This document shows, in pieces, positions 1-8,593 of a DNA stretch of 64,000 nt (position 1 is the stretch's first letter; the number at the start of each line of letters is the position of its first letter). Location: assembly GCA_016932255.1 (NCBI GenBank), contig JAFGDE010000014.1:62001-126000 (forward strand). Direction: 5' to 3'. The position numbers and the translations under genes were made by a program. This DNA comes from Candidatus Saganbacteria bacterium. GTDB lineage: Bacteria > Margulisbacteria > WOR-1 > O2-12-FULL-45-9. The notes beneath the pieces are model-generated. The model ran no database searches and had not been told where the DNA came from. It worked only from the letters and a program-made list of their open reading frames with translations.

Positions 1-1064
1 AGCTGGCTTTCTGCATCGGTAAAGACCTGGCGGGACACCCGATCGTGGGGGACCTTGAGAAAATGCCCCACCTGCTGATCGCCGGCACGACCGGTTCTGG
101 CAAGAGTGTCTGCATCAATTCGCTGATAACCAGCATTTTGCTACGGGCCGCGCCGCATGAGGTCAAGTTCATCATGATCGACCCGAAAATGGTCGAGCTC
201 TCTATCTATAACGGTATCGGCCACCTGCTGGCCCCTGTCGTGACCAACGTGAAAAAAGCGGCGATCACGCTTAAGGCCTGGGTGCTTCAGGAAATGAACC
301 GCCGCTACCAGCTTTTCCATGATGCGGGCGCGCGCAATATCACCGCTTATAATAAAAAAGGCAAGGACCCGGCTGATAGACTGCCGCATTTGGTCGTTGT
401 GGTCGATGAACTGGCCGACCTGATGATGGTTGCGGCAAATGAGGTGGAGGGGGCCATTTGCCGTATTGCCCAAATGGCGCGGGCTACCGGCATCCATATG
501 GTCATTGCCACCCAACGGCCTTCTGTTGATGTTATTACCGGATTGATCAAGGCCAATATTCCGTCACGCATCGCCTTTGCCGTGGCCACGCAGATTGATT
601 CCCGGGTCATTCTTGACTCGTCCGGTGCGGAAAAGCTCCTGGGCCGTGGCGATATGCTCTATAGCCCGATTGGTGCGATGAAGCCGACCAGGCTGCAGGG
701 CGCTTTTGTCACGGATGGAGAGACTGAAAAGGTCATTGAATATATTAAGAAACAATGCGAACCGGAGTATATCGAAGAGATCCAAACGCTCAAGCCAATG
801 GACCTGGAACGCGGAGCAGGCGCTTCCAACGGTGATGGCGCCGACCGCGACGAGCTGTTCGGTGAAGTAGCCAAGCTGATCGTGGGCAGCGGCCAGGCTT
901 CGACCTCGTACGTGCAAAGGAAATTCCGGATCGGTTATAACCGTGCCGCGCGCTTGATGGATGAAATGGAAGCCGCAGGCATAGTCTCAGCGCCTGAAGG
1001 GGAGAATAAACCGCGCAGGATATTGGCCACTACGGAAAGTCTTGCTTCACTGGGGATAAGTTAA
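1..1064 (+). CDS. ftsK: DNA translocase FtsK/SpoIIIE, C-terminal part (5' end outside window)
   Basis: ATP-driven DNA pump that moves the chromosome terminus through the closing septum. The reading frame is open from the first bases of the window, so the N-terminal membrane and linker regions lie outside it. The motor domain begins with the family sequence [15 protein letters not shown] (Walker A at about nt 84-110), followed by a Walker B stretch [11 protein letters not shown] near nt 395-425 and the [15 protein letters not shown] segment. The C-terminal 65 residues (about nt 855-1050) form the winged-helix gamma domain that reads KOPS orientation sites ([20 protein letters not shown]). It ends just before a convergent hypothetical gene. 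Identification is very secure; only the true start is unknown. Confidence 0.96.
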   Translation, partial: LAFCIGKDLAGHPIVGDLEKMPHLLIAGTTGSGKSVCINSLITSILLRAAPHEVKFIMIDPKMVELSIYNGIGHLLAPVVTNVKKAAITLKAWVLQEMNRRYQLFHDAGARNITAYNKKGKDPADRLPHLVVVVDELADLMMVAANEVEGAICRIAQMARATGIHMVIATQRPSVDVITGLIKANIPSRIAFAVATQIDSRVILDSSGAEKLLGRGDMLYSPIGAMKPTRLQGAFVTDGETEKVIEYIKKQCEPEYIEEIQTLKPMDLERGAGASNGDGADRDELFGEVAKLIVGSGQASTSYVQRKFRIGYNRAARLMDEMEAAGIVSAPEGENKPRRILATTESLASLGIS

Positions 1065-1116
1065 TCTCTTTGGCTAGAACAGCCTGCTCGCGTTCGACCA
1101 TCTCTTATTTTGGTCC

Positions 1117-1788
1117 TTACAGGCAGGGTTGGTTAAAGAGTCCGCGCTTTTGTCTTGAGCTGATCGATATCCTCGGTAAATTGTGCTCATTTTTCGTGCT
1201 AATTACCATATTGATCTCTACATCAACATCTTCCGATTCAGCTTCTGAAAGATCGATCGGTCCTCGATCCTCGTGATTGACCTCGACGACCCGGGCCCCT
1301 TTTGACAAGCCGAGAAAAAAACCTAGAGCGATTACGTTATGCAAATAGAGTCTATTTATCCCTTCGGCCGCAATATGGTTCAAAGCGATGCTGGCCATAG
1401 CCTGACCGATCCCTTTGAGACCTCTCCTGGCTTCTTCAATAACCCTCATGGCCAACTTCTCGTTTTGCCCCATATAATCATGGCTCATTGAGGTTATTGC
1501 AATTTGTTTGCGAGGAACCATCTGATAATCAAAATGTCCTATCAGTGTCGGGAGCAAGGGCAGGTCCTGATTTGGCTCAAGAGCCAGGATCCTGTAAGGC
1601 GTTCCGTAAAAAACAGTGGAGCCTGTTTCTCCCTCAAGGAGACGGAAGAGGATCTCTCGACCCTGACCATTGACAATTGTACTGATCTCATGTTGACGAA
1701 CTTGGACCCTGCCGGGGTTTTGTCTCACTAGACGTCTCTGAAGGGCAGTTGGGATAGAAATTAATGATAGTTTTATAGATGATGGCAT
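1117..1788 (-). CDS. hypothetical protein, 223 aa
   Basis: I do not recognise this family. The ATG at 1788 has a GAGG ribosome-binding site eight bases upstream (in ATGAGGCTGGATA), which supports it being real. The product is soluble, with no signal peptide. It has a hydrophobic stretch near residues 150-165 (LYLHNVIALGFFLGLSKGA) and an acidic segment near 175-190, and its C-terminal 20 residues are basic. It stands alone between ftsK (convergent) and the DUF89 gene (divergent). It could be a small enzyme or acyltransferase-like fold, but nothing in the sequence settles that. Confidence 0.6.
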   Translation of the reverse strand: MPSSIKLSLISIPTALQRRLVRQNPGRVQVRQHEISTIVNGQGREILFRLLEGETGSTVFYGTPYRILALEPNQDLPLLPTLIGHFDYQMVPRKQIAITSMSHDYMGQNEKLAMRVIEEARRGLKGIGQAMASIALNHIAAEGINRLYLHNVIALGFFLGLSKGARVVEVNHEDRGPIDLSEAESEDVDVEINMVISTKNEHNLPRISISSRQKRGLFNQPCL

Positions 1789-1846
1789 TATCCAGCCTCA
1801 TATAAATATCGATCATTTTCGTCTATAATTTCATGGTCTGATTAGG

Positions 1847-1852
1847 TATAAT
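1847..1852 (+). promoter_or_regulatory. -10 box (TATAAT) close to DUF89 gene start
   Basis: TATAAT ends nine bases before the ATG at 1862. No Shine-Dalgarno sequence lies between, so transcription from it would give a leaderless or nearly leaderless mRNA. A second TATAAT lies at 1824-1829. No good -35 was found for either. Confidence 0.4.
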
Positions 1853-1861
1853 GGTCATGAT

Positions 1862-2713
1862 ATGAAAGCTTTTCTGGAATGCATCAGCTGTATCATCCGC
1901 CAGACCATCGATATCCTCTATCGCACGGTTAAAAAACCTGCCGCAAGGCACAAGATCCTCTCCGCAGTGATTCGGGAATTGGCCGGAACTGATATCCACC
2001 GACTGACCCCGCCGGAAGCGACCAAGCGGGCGCATAAGATCATCCATCAAATGACCGGGATCAAAGACCTGTATCAAAAGCTTAAAAAGCAGAATAATAA
2101 GGAGGCCATGGCACTTTATCCTTATCTGAAGCGCTTGGTCCGGCAGGCCAAAGACCCTCTGCTGATGGCTGTCAGACTGGCCATTGCCGGCAATATCATA
2201 GACTACGGCGCGCTGGCCGAGTTCAATATCAAGAATACGGTCCGGGATGTCTTGAACAAAAAATTCGCTGTTCTCGATTACGGCCGTTTTAAGCGCGAAC
2301 TGGAAAAAGCACGGCTGCTGCTCTATATCGGCGATAATGCCGGCGAGATCGTCTTTGACCGGGTCCTGATCGAAGAGTTGGCCGGACAGCTCGAGGTTGT
2401 TTTCGCGGTCAAAAGCCGGCCGGTCCTGAACGACGTCCTGATGGCCGACGCTAAAATGGTCGGCCTGGACCGGATCGCCCGGGTCATCGAGAGCGGTTCT
2501 GACAACGCGGGCACAGTGGTCAAGCAGACCCGGCCAGAGTTCAAGAAACTATTTGAACAGGCTGATATCGTTATTGCTAAAGGCCAGGGCAATTTTGAAA
2601 CTCTTGATACTGAGAAGCGGCCGATCTATTTCCTGCTCAAGATGAAATGTCCCTGCCTGGGCAGGGCTGTCGGGCTTAAGGCCGGTGATATTATATTAAA
2701 AAGATCGCGCTGA
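1862..2713 (+). CDS. DUF89/ARMT1-like metal-dependent phosphatase
   Basis: 283-aa member of the DUF89 family, which contains metal-dependent damage-control phosphatases acting on phosphorylated metabolites. Visible features are the N-terminal CxxC pair (C7, C10), the active-site DNAGE motif at residues 158-162 inside LLLYIGDNAGEIVFDR, and KGQGNFE at 240-246, which matches the conserved KGxxNFE of the family. The last part contains another CPC. The substrate cannot be predicted. It overlaps the start of the next gene, a corrinoid-type binding protein, so the two may be co-transcribed. Confidence 0.85.
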   Translation: MKAFLECISCIIRQTIDILYRTVKKPAARHKILSAVIRELAGTDIHRLTPPEATKRAHKIIHQMTGIKDLYQKLKKQNNKEAMALYPYLKRLVRQAKDPLLMAVRLAIAGNIIDYGALAEFNIKNTVRDVLNKKFAVLDYGRFKRELEKARLLLYIGDNAGEIVFDRVLIEELAGQLEVVFAVKSRPVLNDVLMADAKMVGLDRIARVIESGSDNAGTVVKQTRPEFKKLFEQADIVIAKGQGNFETLDTEKRPIYFLLKMKCPCLGRAVGLKAGDIILKRSR

Positions 2714-3513
2714 TATTATTTGTGCTTTGCTGTGCTCAAGTAGCGGGCATTGCTCTGCCGCAAAGGATCATCTCGGCCATGCCTTCGGCGACAGAGATGC
2801 TTTTTGCCCTCGGTCTTGAGGACAGGATCGTCGGCGTGACCATCAATTGTAACTGGCCGCCCCAGGCCAAGGCCAAAGCAAAGATCGGGGGCTTTTTCCT
2901 CAACCTGGAAAAGATCGTTTCCCTCAGGCCGGACATGGTCGTCATGGTCGCTGGTGCGCAGGACCAGAGCATTGCGGAGTTAAGGTCACGCGGCCTCCCT
3001 GTGACAACCATCCGCTCAGGCTCACTGGCGGATATTCTGAGCGAAGCAGAACGGTTGGGTCAATTGACCGGCCGGACAACAGAAGCTGAAGAATTGACTA
3101 GCGGCATGAGGCTAAGGCTGGCCAGTGTGGAGGCCAAGGTCAGGGGCCTGGCGCGGCCCACGGTCCTGGTCGTGGTCGGGACAAAGCCGCTGGTCGTGGT
3201 CGGGGAGAACAATTTTATCGCGGACATCATCGACTTGGCCGGAGCAGAAAATGTCGCGGCCGGCGCGGAAACCGCTTATCCGCAATATAGCCTTGAGGCA
3301 TTGCTAGAAAGCGATCCAGAATATATAATATTTCCAGAAGGGTTGATCGACCCGGCCGAGCTTGGCCAGGACCCGCGCTGGCAGAGTTTGAGCGCAGTGG
3401 CAGGCGGCCGCCTGCTTTTTATCGATCCAGATGTGCTGACGCGGCCTGGCCCCAGATCGGTTCAGGCGGTAGAACAAATAGCGGAGTTCATTCATGAACA
3501 AGAAACTCAATAA
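2695..3513 (+). CDS. btuF: periplasmic corrinoid/iron-chelate-binding protein (BtuF/FhuD type)
   Basis: Substrate-binding component of a FecCD-type importer. The mature part opens with the family sequence IISAMPSATEMLFALGL, then DRIVGVTINCNWPP and NLEKIVSLRPDMVVMV, ending with the C-terminal lobe. The usual ATG/GTG/TTG starts give GTG at 2722, which would cut off most of the signal peptide. The same frame upstream reads KKIALILFVLCCAQVAGIA, a good signal sequence, and the only start-like codon after the upstream TGA (2686-2688) is an ATT at 2695, with AAGG about 13 bases before it. I chose that start, with reservation. It overlaps the DUF89 gene and is followed with overlap by the permease gene. 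Confidence 0.8.
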   Translation: MKKIALILFVLCCAQVAGIALPQRIISAMPSATEMLFALGLEDRIVGVTINCNWPPQAKAKAKIGGFFLNLEKIVSLRPDMVVMVAGAQDQSIAELRSRGLPVTTIRSGSLADILSEAERLGQLTGRTTEAEELTSGMRLRLASVEAKVRGLARPTVLVVVGTKPLVVVGENNFIADIIDLAGAENVAAGAETAYPQYSLEALLESDPEYIIFPEGLIDPAELGQDPRWQSLSAVAGGRLLFIDPDVLTRPGPRSVQAVEQIAEFIHEQETQ

Positions 3514-4477
3514 ACGCCAGGCCTGGTTAGCTTTCCTGGTTCTGATGCTGGGATTAATCGCGGTCTTTATTCTTTCGCTCTTTTTTGGCTCTGTTTCTAT
3601 TGCTCCGGAAAAGCTCTGGCAAAGCGAGATTGTCTGGCAGATCAGGCTGCCGCGGGTGATCCTGGCCGGATTGATCGGCCTCTTGCTTTCGCTCTCCGGC
3701 GTGATCCTGCAGGGTGTTTTACGCAATCCTTTAGCCGACCCTTATATCCTGGGTATTTCCGCCGGCGGCGCTGTGGGCGCGGCCCTGGCCATCAGCATGG
3801 GCGGCGGCATCGTGGTCCTAGGCATGAGCTCAGTGCCGATCGCTGCCTTTATTTTTTCGCTGCTGGCCGTCTTTATCGTTTACAAGCTGGCCAAGGTCGG
3901 CGGCAGGACCGCGCCTGAGACCCTGATCCTGGCCGGTGTGGCGCTCTCGGCTTTTTGTTCCGCCATTCTGGCCCTGATCATAATCGTGTCCGGCAATCTA
4001 CAGACGATATACTTCTGGCTGCTGGGCAGTCTGGCCTGGGCCAGCTGGGGCAATGTTATCACGGTCGCGCCTTATGCCCTGATCGGCGCCGGGATCGTAT
4101 ATTTCTATTCCAAGGAACTTAACGCCTTGCTTTTAGGCGAAGAAATGGCCGCTACTTTGGGCATCGATGTTGAGCAGGTCAGGCTGATCCTCATTGTGGT
4201 TGCTTCGGTCATGACGGCTGCGGCCGTGTCCGTGGCCGGCCTGATCGGTTTTGTCGGCTTGATCGTGCCGCATTGGGTTCGCCTGCTGATCGGGCCGAAC
4301 CACCGGCTGCTAATCCCTATTGCAAGCCTTTCCGGTATGCTGCTGATGATCCTGGCCGATACCCTGGCCAGGACCATGCTGGCGCCGCTGGAGATACCGA
4401 TCGGCATCATTATGTCCCTGATCGGCGCGCCGTTCTTCCTTTATCTCTTGCGTCGCAGGAGGGCGCCGGGCAAATGA
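3494..4477 (+). CDS. btuC: FecCD-family ABC transporter permease (BtuC type)
   Basis: 327-aa polytopic inner-membrane permease with about nine to ten hydrophobic helices. The family stretches are LPRVILAGLIGLLLSLSGVI (about residues 52-70), NPLADPYILGISAGGAVGAA, and GLIGFVGLIVPHWVRLLIGPNHR near residue 250, which is the coupling-helix region. It starts inside the end of the binding-protein gene and ends in an ATGA overlap with the ATPase gene, so the three form one operon. BtuC and siderophore permeases are hard to separate by sequence, so vitamin B12 is a likely but not certain substrate. Confidence 0.92.
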   Translation: MNKKLNKRQAWLAFLVLMLGLIAVFILSLFFGSVSIAPEKLWQSEIVWQIRLPRVILAGLIGLLLSLSGVILQGVLRNPLADPYILGISAGGAVGAALAISMGGGIVVLGMSSVPIAAFIFSLLAVFIVYKLAKVGGRTAPETLILAGVALSAFCSAILALIIIVSGNLQTIYFWLLGSLAWASWGNVITVAPYALIGAGIVYFYSKELNALLLGEEMAATLGIDVEQVRLILIVVASVMTAAAVSVAGLIGFVGLIVPHWVRLLIGPNHRLLIPIASLSGMLLMILADTLARTMLAPLEIPIGIIMSLIGAPFFLYLLRRRRAPGK

Positions 4478-5247
4478 GCATCCTCAAGGTCGAACAGCTG
4501 GTTTGCGGATACCATCCGAAATATCCGGTGATCAAGGGCCTGAGCTTTTCGGTCGAAGACGGGCAATTCGTCGGCGTTGTGGGGCCCAACGGTTCCGGCA
4601 AAACCACTTTGCTGCGGGCCTTGATCGGTATGGTCACGCGTTCGCAAGGCTCGATCTATGTCAGCCAGTACCGTCTGGAAAACCTGGATCGCCGCGACCT
4701 GGCCCGCCGCATTGCCCTGGTGCCTCAACTGATGGAACCGGTCGAAGGTTTTTCTGTTGAAGAGCTGATCATGCTCGGCCGCACGCCTTATTTTGACCGG
4801 CTGAAATTTGATGACAAGCGCGACCGGGCCGCGGTCAGATGGGCGATCAGAGAGCTGAAGCTGCAGGACCTGAAAGACAGGCCGGTGGCCGAGCTTTCAG
4901 GCGGCGAATTCCAGCGTGTGGCCATTGCCCGGGCCCTGGCCCAGCAGCCGAAAGTGATGCTGCTGGACGAACCGACCTCCCATCTTGATATTCGCTATCA
5001 GGTCAGGATCTGCAAGCTGTTGCGCAAGCTGCGTTCCCGCCGTTCGATCATTGCGACCTTTCATGACCTGAACCTGGCCTCGCGTTACTGCAGCCGCTTG
5101 ATCCTGCTCAAGGACGGCGAGCTGGTTGCTGCAGGCTCGCCGGAAAATGTCGTTACACCGGAGAATATCTGGAAGGCTTATCGTTTGAAAGTGACTGTCA
5201 GAAGCAATCCGCGCACCAGAAAAGCCAAGTACGTGCTCCTGCCCTAA
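4474..5247 (+). CDS. btuD: ABC transporter ATP-binding protein (BtuD/FecE type)
   Basis: ATPase that powers the corrinoid/iron-chelate importer. The start is the ATG at 4474, overlapping the permease stop as ATGA, with AGGAGGG about 11 bases upstream. A longer frame opening at 4273 exists but lies wholly inside the permease gene. Walker A is GPNGSGKTT, the signature is LSGGEFQRVAIARAL, Walker B is KVMLLDEPTSHLD, and the switch histidine is in ATFHDLNLA. It ends with a basic tail and overlaps the stop of the convergent aminotransferase gene by four bases, with no terminator between. Confidence 0.94.
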   Translation: MSILKVEQLVCGYHPKYPVIKGLSFSVEDGQFVGVVGPNGSGKTTLLRALIGMVTRSQGSIYVSQYRLENLDRRDLARRIALVPQLMEPVEGFSVEELIMLGRTPYFDRLKFDDKRDRAAVRWAIRELKLQDLKDRPVAELSGGEFQRVAIARALAQQPKVMLLDEPTSHLDIRYQVRICKLLRKLRSRRSIIATFHDLNLASRYCSRLILLKDGELVAAGSPENVVTPENIWKAYRLKVTVRSNPRTRKAKYVLLP

Positions 5248-6107
5248 GCCCGCTTCGTTTCGTCCCAAAACAGGCTTAACAGGCTGGTGGTTATCGAGCC
5301 GGGCCGGCCGCTGCCTATTTTCTTTTTCCAGATCCGGGTTACCGGCATGACGCCGCCGCCTGAAAAAGTGATGAAGCATTCATCAGCGGTATAAAGCTCT
5401 TTGGGCGAGATGTTCTTTTCCACGACCCTGATGGCGGACTGCCGGGCCAGCCTGATAACGGTTTTCCGGGTCAGGCCGGCCAGGATCGGTGAGGTCAGGG
5501 GCGGCGTATAGACGATCCCATGCTTAACGATAAAGATATTACTGATCGAGCCTTCGGCCAGATTGCCGCGGCTGTCCAGCAGGAGCGATTCCTCTGCTCC
5601 GGCCAGCTCCGCTTCCATTTTAGCCAGCACGCCGATAAGGTAATTGAGGGATTTGAGCCTGCTTGTGGGTAGATCAGGCCGGCGCAGTGAAGAAATGACT
5701 GCTTTCCAGCCTTGAGCATAGGCTTTGGCTGATGGGGGTTTCAGCTTCTCAGCTATGATCAGCAGGGTCGGTTTGCCCAGAACGTTCTTTGACCCGAGTC
5801 CGTGTTCTTTGGCCAGTCCCCTGGTCAGGATGATCTTGATATATGTTTCCTGGAAATTATTGGCAGCCAAAGTCATCAATACGGCCTGTTTTAGATCATG
5901 AGCAGAAGGGGCTCGGGGAATTTTTAATTGCCTTGCCGCGGCCAGCAGCCTTTTAATATGCTCATTGAGCTGAAAAAGCTTGCCATTGAAGGTACGCAGA
6001 GATTCAAAGACGCCGTCGCCGTAAAGCAAACCGCGATCGAGCGGGCTGATGCACGCTTGATCAAGAGACCGTATTTTACCGTTCAGAAAGATCTTGGTTC
6101 TTTTCAT
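5244..6107 (-). CDS. class IV PLP aminotransferase (PabC/IlvE-like)
   Basis: Fold-type IV pyridoxal-phosphate enzyme, either aminodeoxychorismate lyase or a branched-chain/D-amino-acid transaminase. I start it at MKRTKIFLNG (6107), where family homology begins, rather than at upstream codons lying in the preceding kinase gene. Motifs are PLDRGLLYGDGVFES, the PLP lysine in SRLKSLNYL, and SRGNLAEGSISNIF, whose glutamate binds the PLP pyridine nitrogen. A pabB gene lies at the far end of this window, which makes 4-amino-4-deoxychorismate lyase plausible but not proven. No ribosome-binding site is evident, and it follows the kinase gene by eight bases. Confidence 0.83.
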   Translation of the reverse strand: MKRTKIFLNGKIRSLDQACISPLDRGLLYGDGVFESLRTFNGKLFQLNEHIKRLLAAARQLKIPRAPSAHDLKQAVLMTLAANNFQETYIKIILTRGLAKEHGLGSKNVLGKPTLLIIAEKLKPPSAKAYAQGWKAVISSLRRPDLPTSRLKSLNYLIGVLAKMEAELAGAEESLLLDSRGNLAEGSISNIFIVKHGIVYTPPLTSPILAGLTRKTVIRLARQSAIRVVEKNISPKELYTADECFITFSGGGVMPVTRIWKKKIGSGRPGSITTSLLSLFWDETKRA

Positions 6108-6115
6108 TTGATCAT

Positions 6116-8590
6116 TTAGATAACGAAAGTGAAACGGCTGCCTTTGCCCAGGCCGCCCGATTCTGCCCAAAGTTTGCCGTCATGGGCCTCGACGATCTCC
6201 CGGGCAATGGACAGCCCCATGCCGATGCCGCCGCACGATCTTGTGTACGATGTATCAACCTGATAAAAGGGCTTGAAGATCTTCTCCAGTTCGCCGTCTT
6301 CAAGCCCGATACCTGAATCAGCAATAGAGACCTTCAACTGGTCATGATCTTTTTCGATGGCGATATTAATCTCGCCCTTGACCGGCGTGAACTTGACGGC
6401 ATTGCCCAGGATATTGTCAAAAGCCCGCAATAATTTTTTGCGGTCGCCCATGAGCGCAAGTTTTTCAGAAGGACAGAGCAGGGTCAGGTTGATATGTTTT
6501 GCGGCAATGGCGTTGGCTGATGCATCAAGGCTGGCCTGAATGACCTCCTCAATGAATAAAGGTTCTTTTTGTAATTCCAGCGGCCGGCCGGATTCAATGC
6601 GCGAGATATCAATGACCGAATCGATCAGATCATGCAGATGGTTGCTCTGCCCGAGAATGACCTTGAGCGCTTCTTTCTGTTTAACTTCCAAACGACCCAG
6701 GCTTTCGTCTAACAGCAAAGAGAGGTAGCCTTTGATCGGCGTCAGGGGTGTGCGCAACTCATGGCTGACCACAGAAAGGAATTCATGCTTGAGCTGCTCG
6801 ACTTTTCTCAAGCTGGAAATGTCCTTGATAATTAGAGATAAGCCGATGATCTGTTCTGCTTGGTCATGGATTGGCGATATGGTCAGGAGCAAGGGCAAGG
6901 GCTTGCCGCTTTTACTGTATTTTTCGAGCTCGATCGCTTTTAATGTGTCATTATTAATGATCCGATCGATATAACCCTGTAATTCATCACGGCTCAAAAA
7001 CGGCGGATATTTGTCCATTACCTCCTCGGCGGTATAACCAAAAATATGCTCGGCCCCCCTGTTCCAGCTCATCACCTTGCCGCTGAGATCGAAGGTCAGG
7101 ATGGCGTCGTCGCTGCCTTGGACCAGATCGTTAAGATAGTCGCGCGTTTCAGTGATGTCGCGATATAGCTTGGCGTTCTCAATAGCTATGCCGGCTTCCT
7201 GGGCCATGGTCAGCAGCAATTCAAGGTCTTCAGGGCTGTAAGGCTCGCCGGAAAGTTTTTCTCCGAGGCAAAGGATGCCGACCAAGCGGCCTTTGGTAAA
7301 GGAGGGGATGGCCACACTGGCGCCGAAGCGTTCCAGTTCGCCGCCAATGGCAAGCATTTGAGCCTTTAGCTCATTGCTCGAAAGACTGCTGTTCTGCTGC
7401 GAACGGCATTCTTCCAGAACAACGGCGTCCTTGGCCTGGGCCAGGTATTTGGCCAGAGCGCTGTCCGGCGAAAGCTGCTGCTTGAGGAAGTCAGCCGGGT
7501 GGCCGTTAGTCTTTTCCACCAGATAATGTTTGGCTTTTTCCTCGAATAAAAGTACGGCCACGCTCTTGACGCACATGGCTCGCACGATAGTGCGATCGAT
7601 CAAACGGAACAAGGTGTTCAGATCGGTCACAGAAACGATCAGCTTGGTGACGTCCTTGATCACCTGCTGATATTCAATGGTCCGGCGGAAGAATATCCTG
7701 TCCGTCATATTCTGTAAGTGGTGGCGCACCGGCATAAAGGTGACGGCGATGACAAAGGCGGCTGGGATGGAGGCCCAGAATGAATATCGGCCATAATAAG
7801 AGCGGAAAAGCGATTCAAAAATGATCACGACCAGGACATAAAAGAAAGTGATGGCAAAGGTCATCAGGCTATAGGCCGTGGTTTTCTTCAGGACCAGAGA
7901 AATGTCCATCAAACGATATTTGAGCATGGCATAAGCCGTTGTGCCGACCAGGATAAGCGTTCCCAGCGGGCCCATAAAGATCAGGTCAGCGGAGCCGAAG
8001 AGATGGACCGAGCTCAGATTGAAGCCGACAACGATCAATATCGTTGACAGGATGCCGGAAAAGAAATATTTATATTTGTTCTTCTCAATCAAAGGAGCCC
8101 GATTATAATTGCGGATAAAATTGTAGCCTGCCAGGGTAAAATAGCTGATTATATAAAGATAGAAAAGCAGTTGGTGGGAGCCCAGTGAAATGACCAGAGC
8201 ATCATTAATTGGGTTTGCTGAGATTATCAGGCCCCAGAGAATGAAGTAGCTGATCAGAATAGAAGGCAACAGATAGATAGTCAATGCCGCTGCCGAATAA
8301 TGCATCTTTCTGTTCGGGAACGTCTGGCTGAAAAAGAAAGTCAGCAAAGGGATCGGGACAGCGGTCAGCAGGACCAGCTGGGAGCAGTCCAACCCCAGGA
8401 TATTGTTGATCTGTAAATAGAGCAGGGCAATGGAGTTAGACCAGAGCCAGAGGCAGCCTGCTACCAGGGAAAAGAGCAGGTGCACCTGCTTCCGTTCGGA
8501 ACGGAAATAAACGAATAGCCCCATCAGCAGGGTCAATGCGCCGGTCGTGAGCGACAGCCAGGCTGAAATGGGCGAATAATTAATGACCAT
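6116..8590 (-). CDS. membrane histidine kinase: 7TM, GAF, PAS, HisKA, HATPase
   Basis: 824-aa sensor kinase. The first roughly 240 residues hold seven hydrophobic segments of the histidine-kinase 7TM type. A GAF domain follows (about 310-470), then a PAS domain (about 490-590, with MSWNRGAEHIFGYTAEEVMDKYP). The HisKA box has its phosphoacceptor in FLSVVSHELRTPLTP near residue 608. The HATPase domain has the N box NILGNAVKFTP and G boxes ADSGIGL and GGIGMGLSIA. It lies directly behind the KASIII gene, three bases apart, so both probably share the promoter at 9741-9769. No response regulator is adjacent downstream; the CheY-like protein at 9781 may serve it. Confidence 0.93.
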   Translation of the reverse strand: MVINYSPISAWLSLTTGALTLLMGLFVYFRSERKQVHLLFSLVAGCLWLWSNSIALLYLQINNILGLDCSQLVLLTAVPIPLLTFFFSQTFPNRKMHYSAAALTIYLLPSILISYFILWGLIISANPINDALVISLGSHQLLFYLYIISYFTLAGYNFIRNYNRAPLIEKNKYKYFFSGILSTILIVVGFNLSSVHLFGSADLIFMGPLGTLILVGTTAYAMLKYRLMDISLVLKKTTAYSLMTFAITFFYVLVVIIFESLFRSYYGRYSFWASIPAAFVIAVTFMPVRHHLQNMTDRIFFRRTIEYQQVIKDVTKLIVSVTDLNTLFRLIDRTIVRAMCVKSVAVLLFEEKAKHYLVEKTNGHPADFLKQQLSPDSALAKYLAQAKDAVVLEECRSQQNSSLSSNELKAQMLAIGGELERFGASVAIPSFTKGRLVGILCLGEKLSGEPYSPEDLELLLTMAQEAGIAIENAKLYRDITETRDYLNDLVQGSDDAILTFDLSGKVMSWNRGAEHIFGYTAEEVMDKYPPFLSRDELQGYIDRIINNDTLKAIELEKYSKSGKPLPLLLTISPIHDQAEQIIGLSLIIKDISSLRKVEQLKHEFLSVVSHELRTPLTPIKGYLSLLLDESLGRLEVKQKEALKVILGQSNHLHDLIDSVIDISRIESGRPLELQKEPLFIEEVIQASLDASANAIAAKHINLTLLCPSEKLALMGDRKKLLRAFDNILGNAVKFTPVKGEINIAIEKDHDQLKVSIADSGIGLEDGELEKIFKPFYQVDTSYTRSCGGIGMGLSIAREIVEAHDGKLWAESGGLGKGSRFTFVI

Positions 8591-8593
8591 TAA

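Noticed and set aside
1070-1276. 68-codon plus-strand frame after ftsK
   Set aside because: It is antisense to the hypothetical gene at 1117-1788, which has a proper ribosome-binding site.
2600-2722. Possible cobalamin riboswitch ahead of btuFCD
   Set aside because: The genes follow the DUF89 gene with overlap; there is no space for a leader, and I see no B12-box-like sequence.
4273-4473. Longer reading frame upstream of the btuD start
   Set aside because: It lies entirely inside the permease gene in another frame; the ATG at 4474 has its own AGGAGGG and marks the start of homology.
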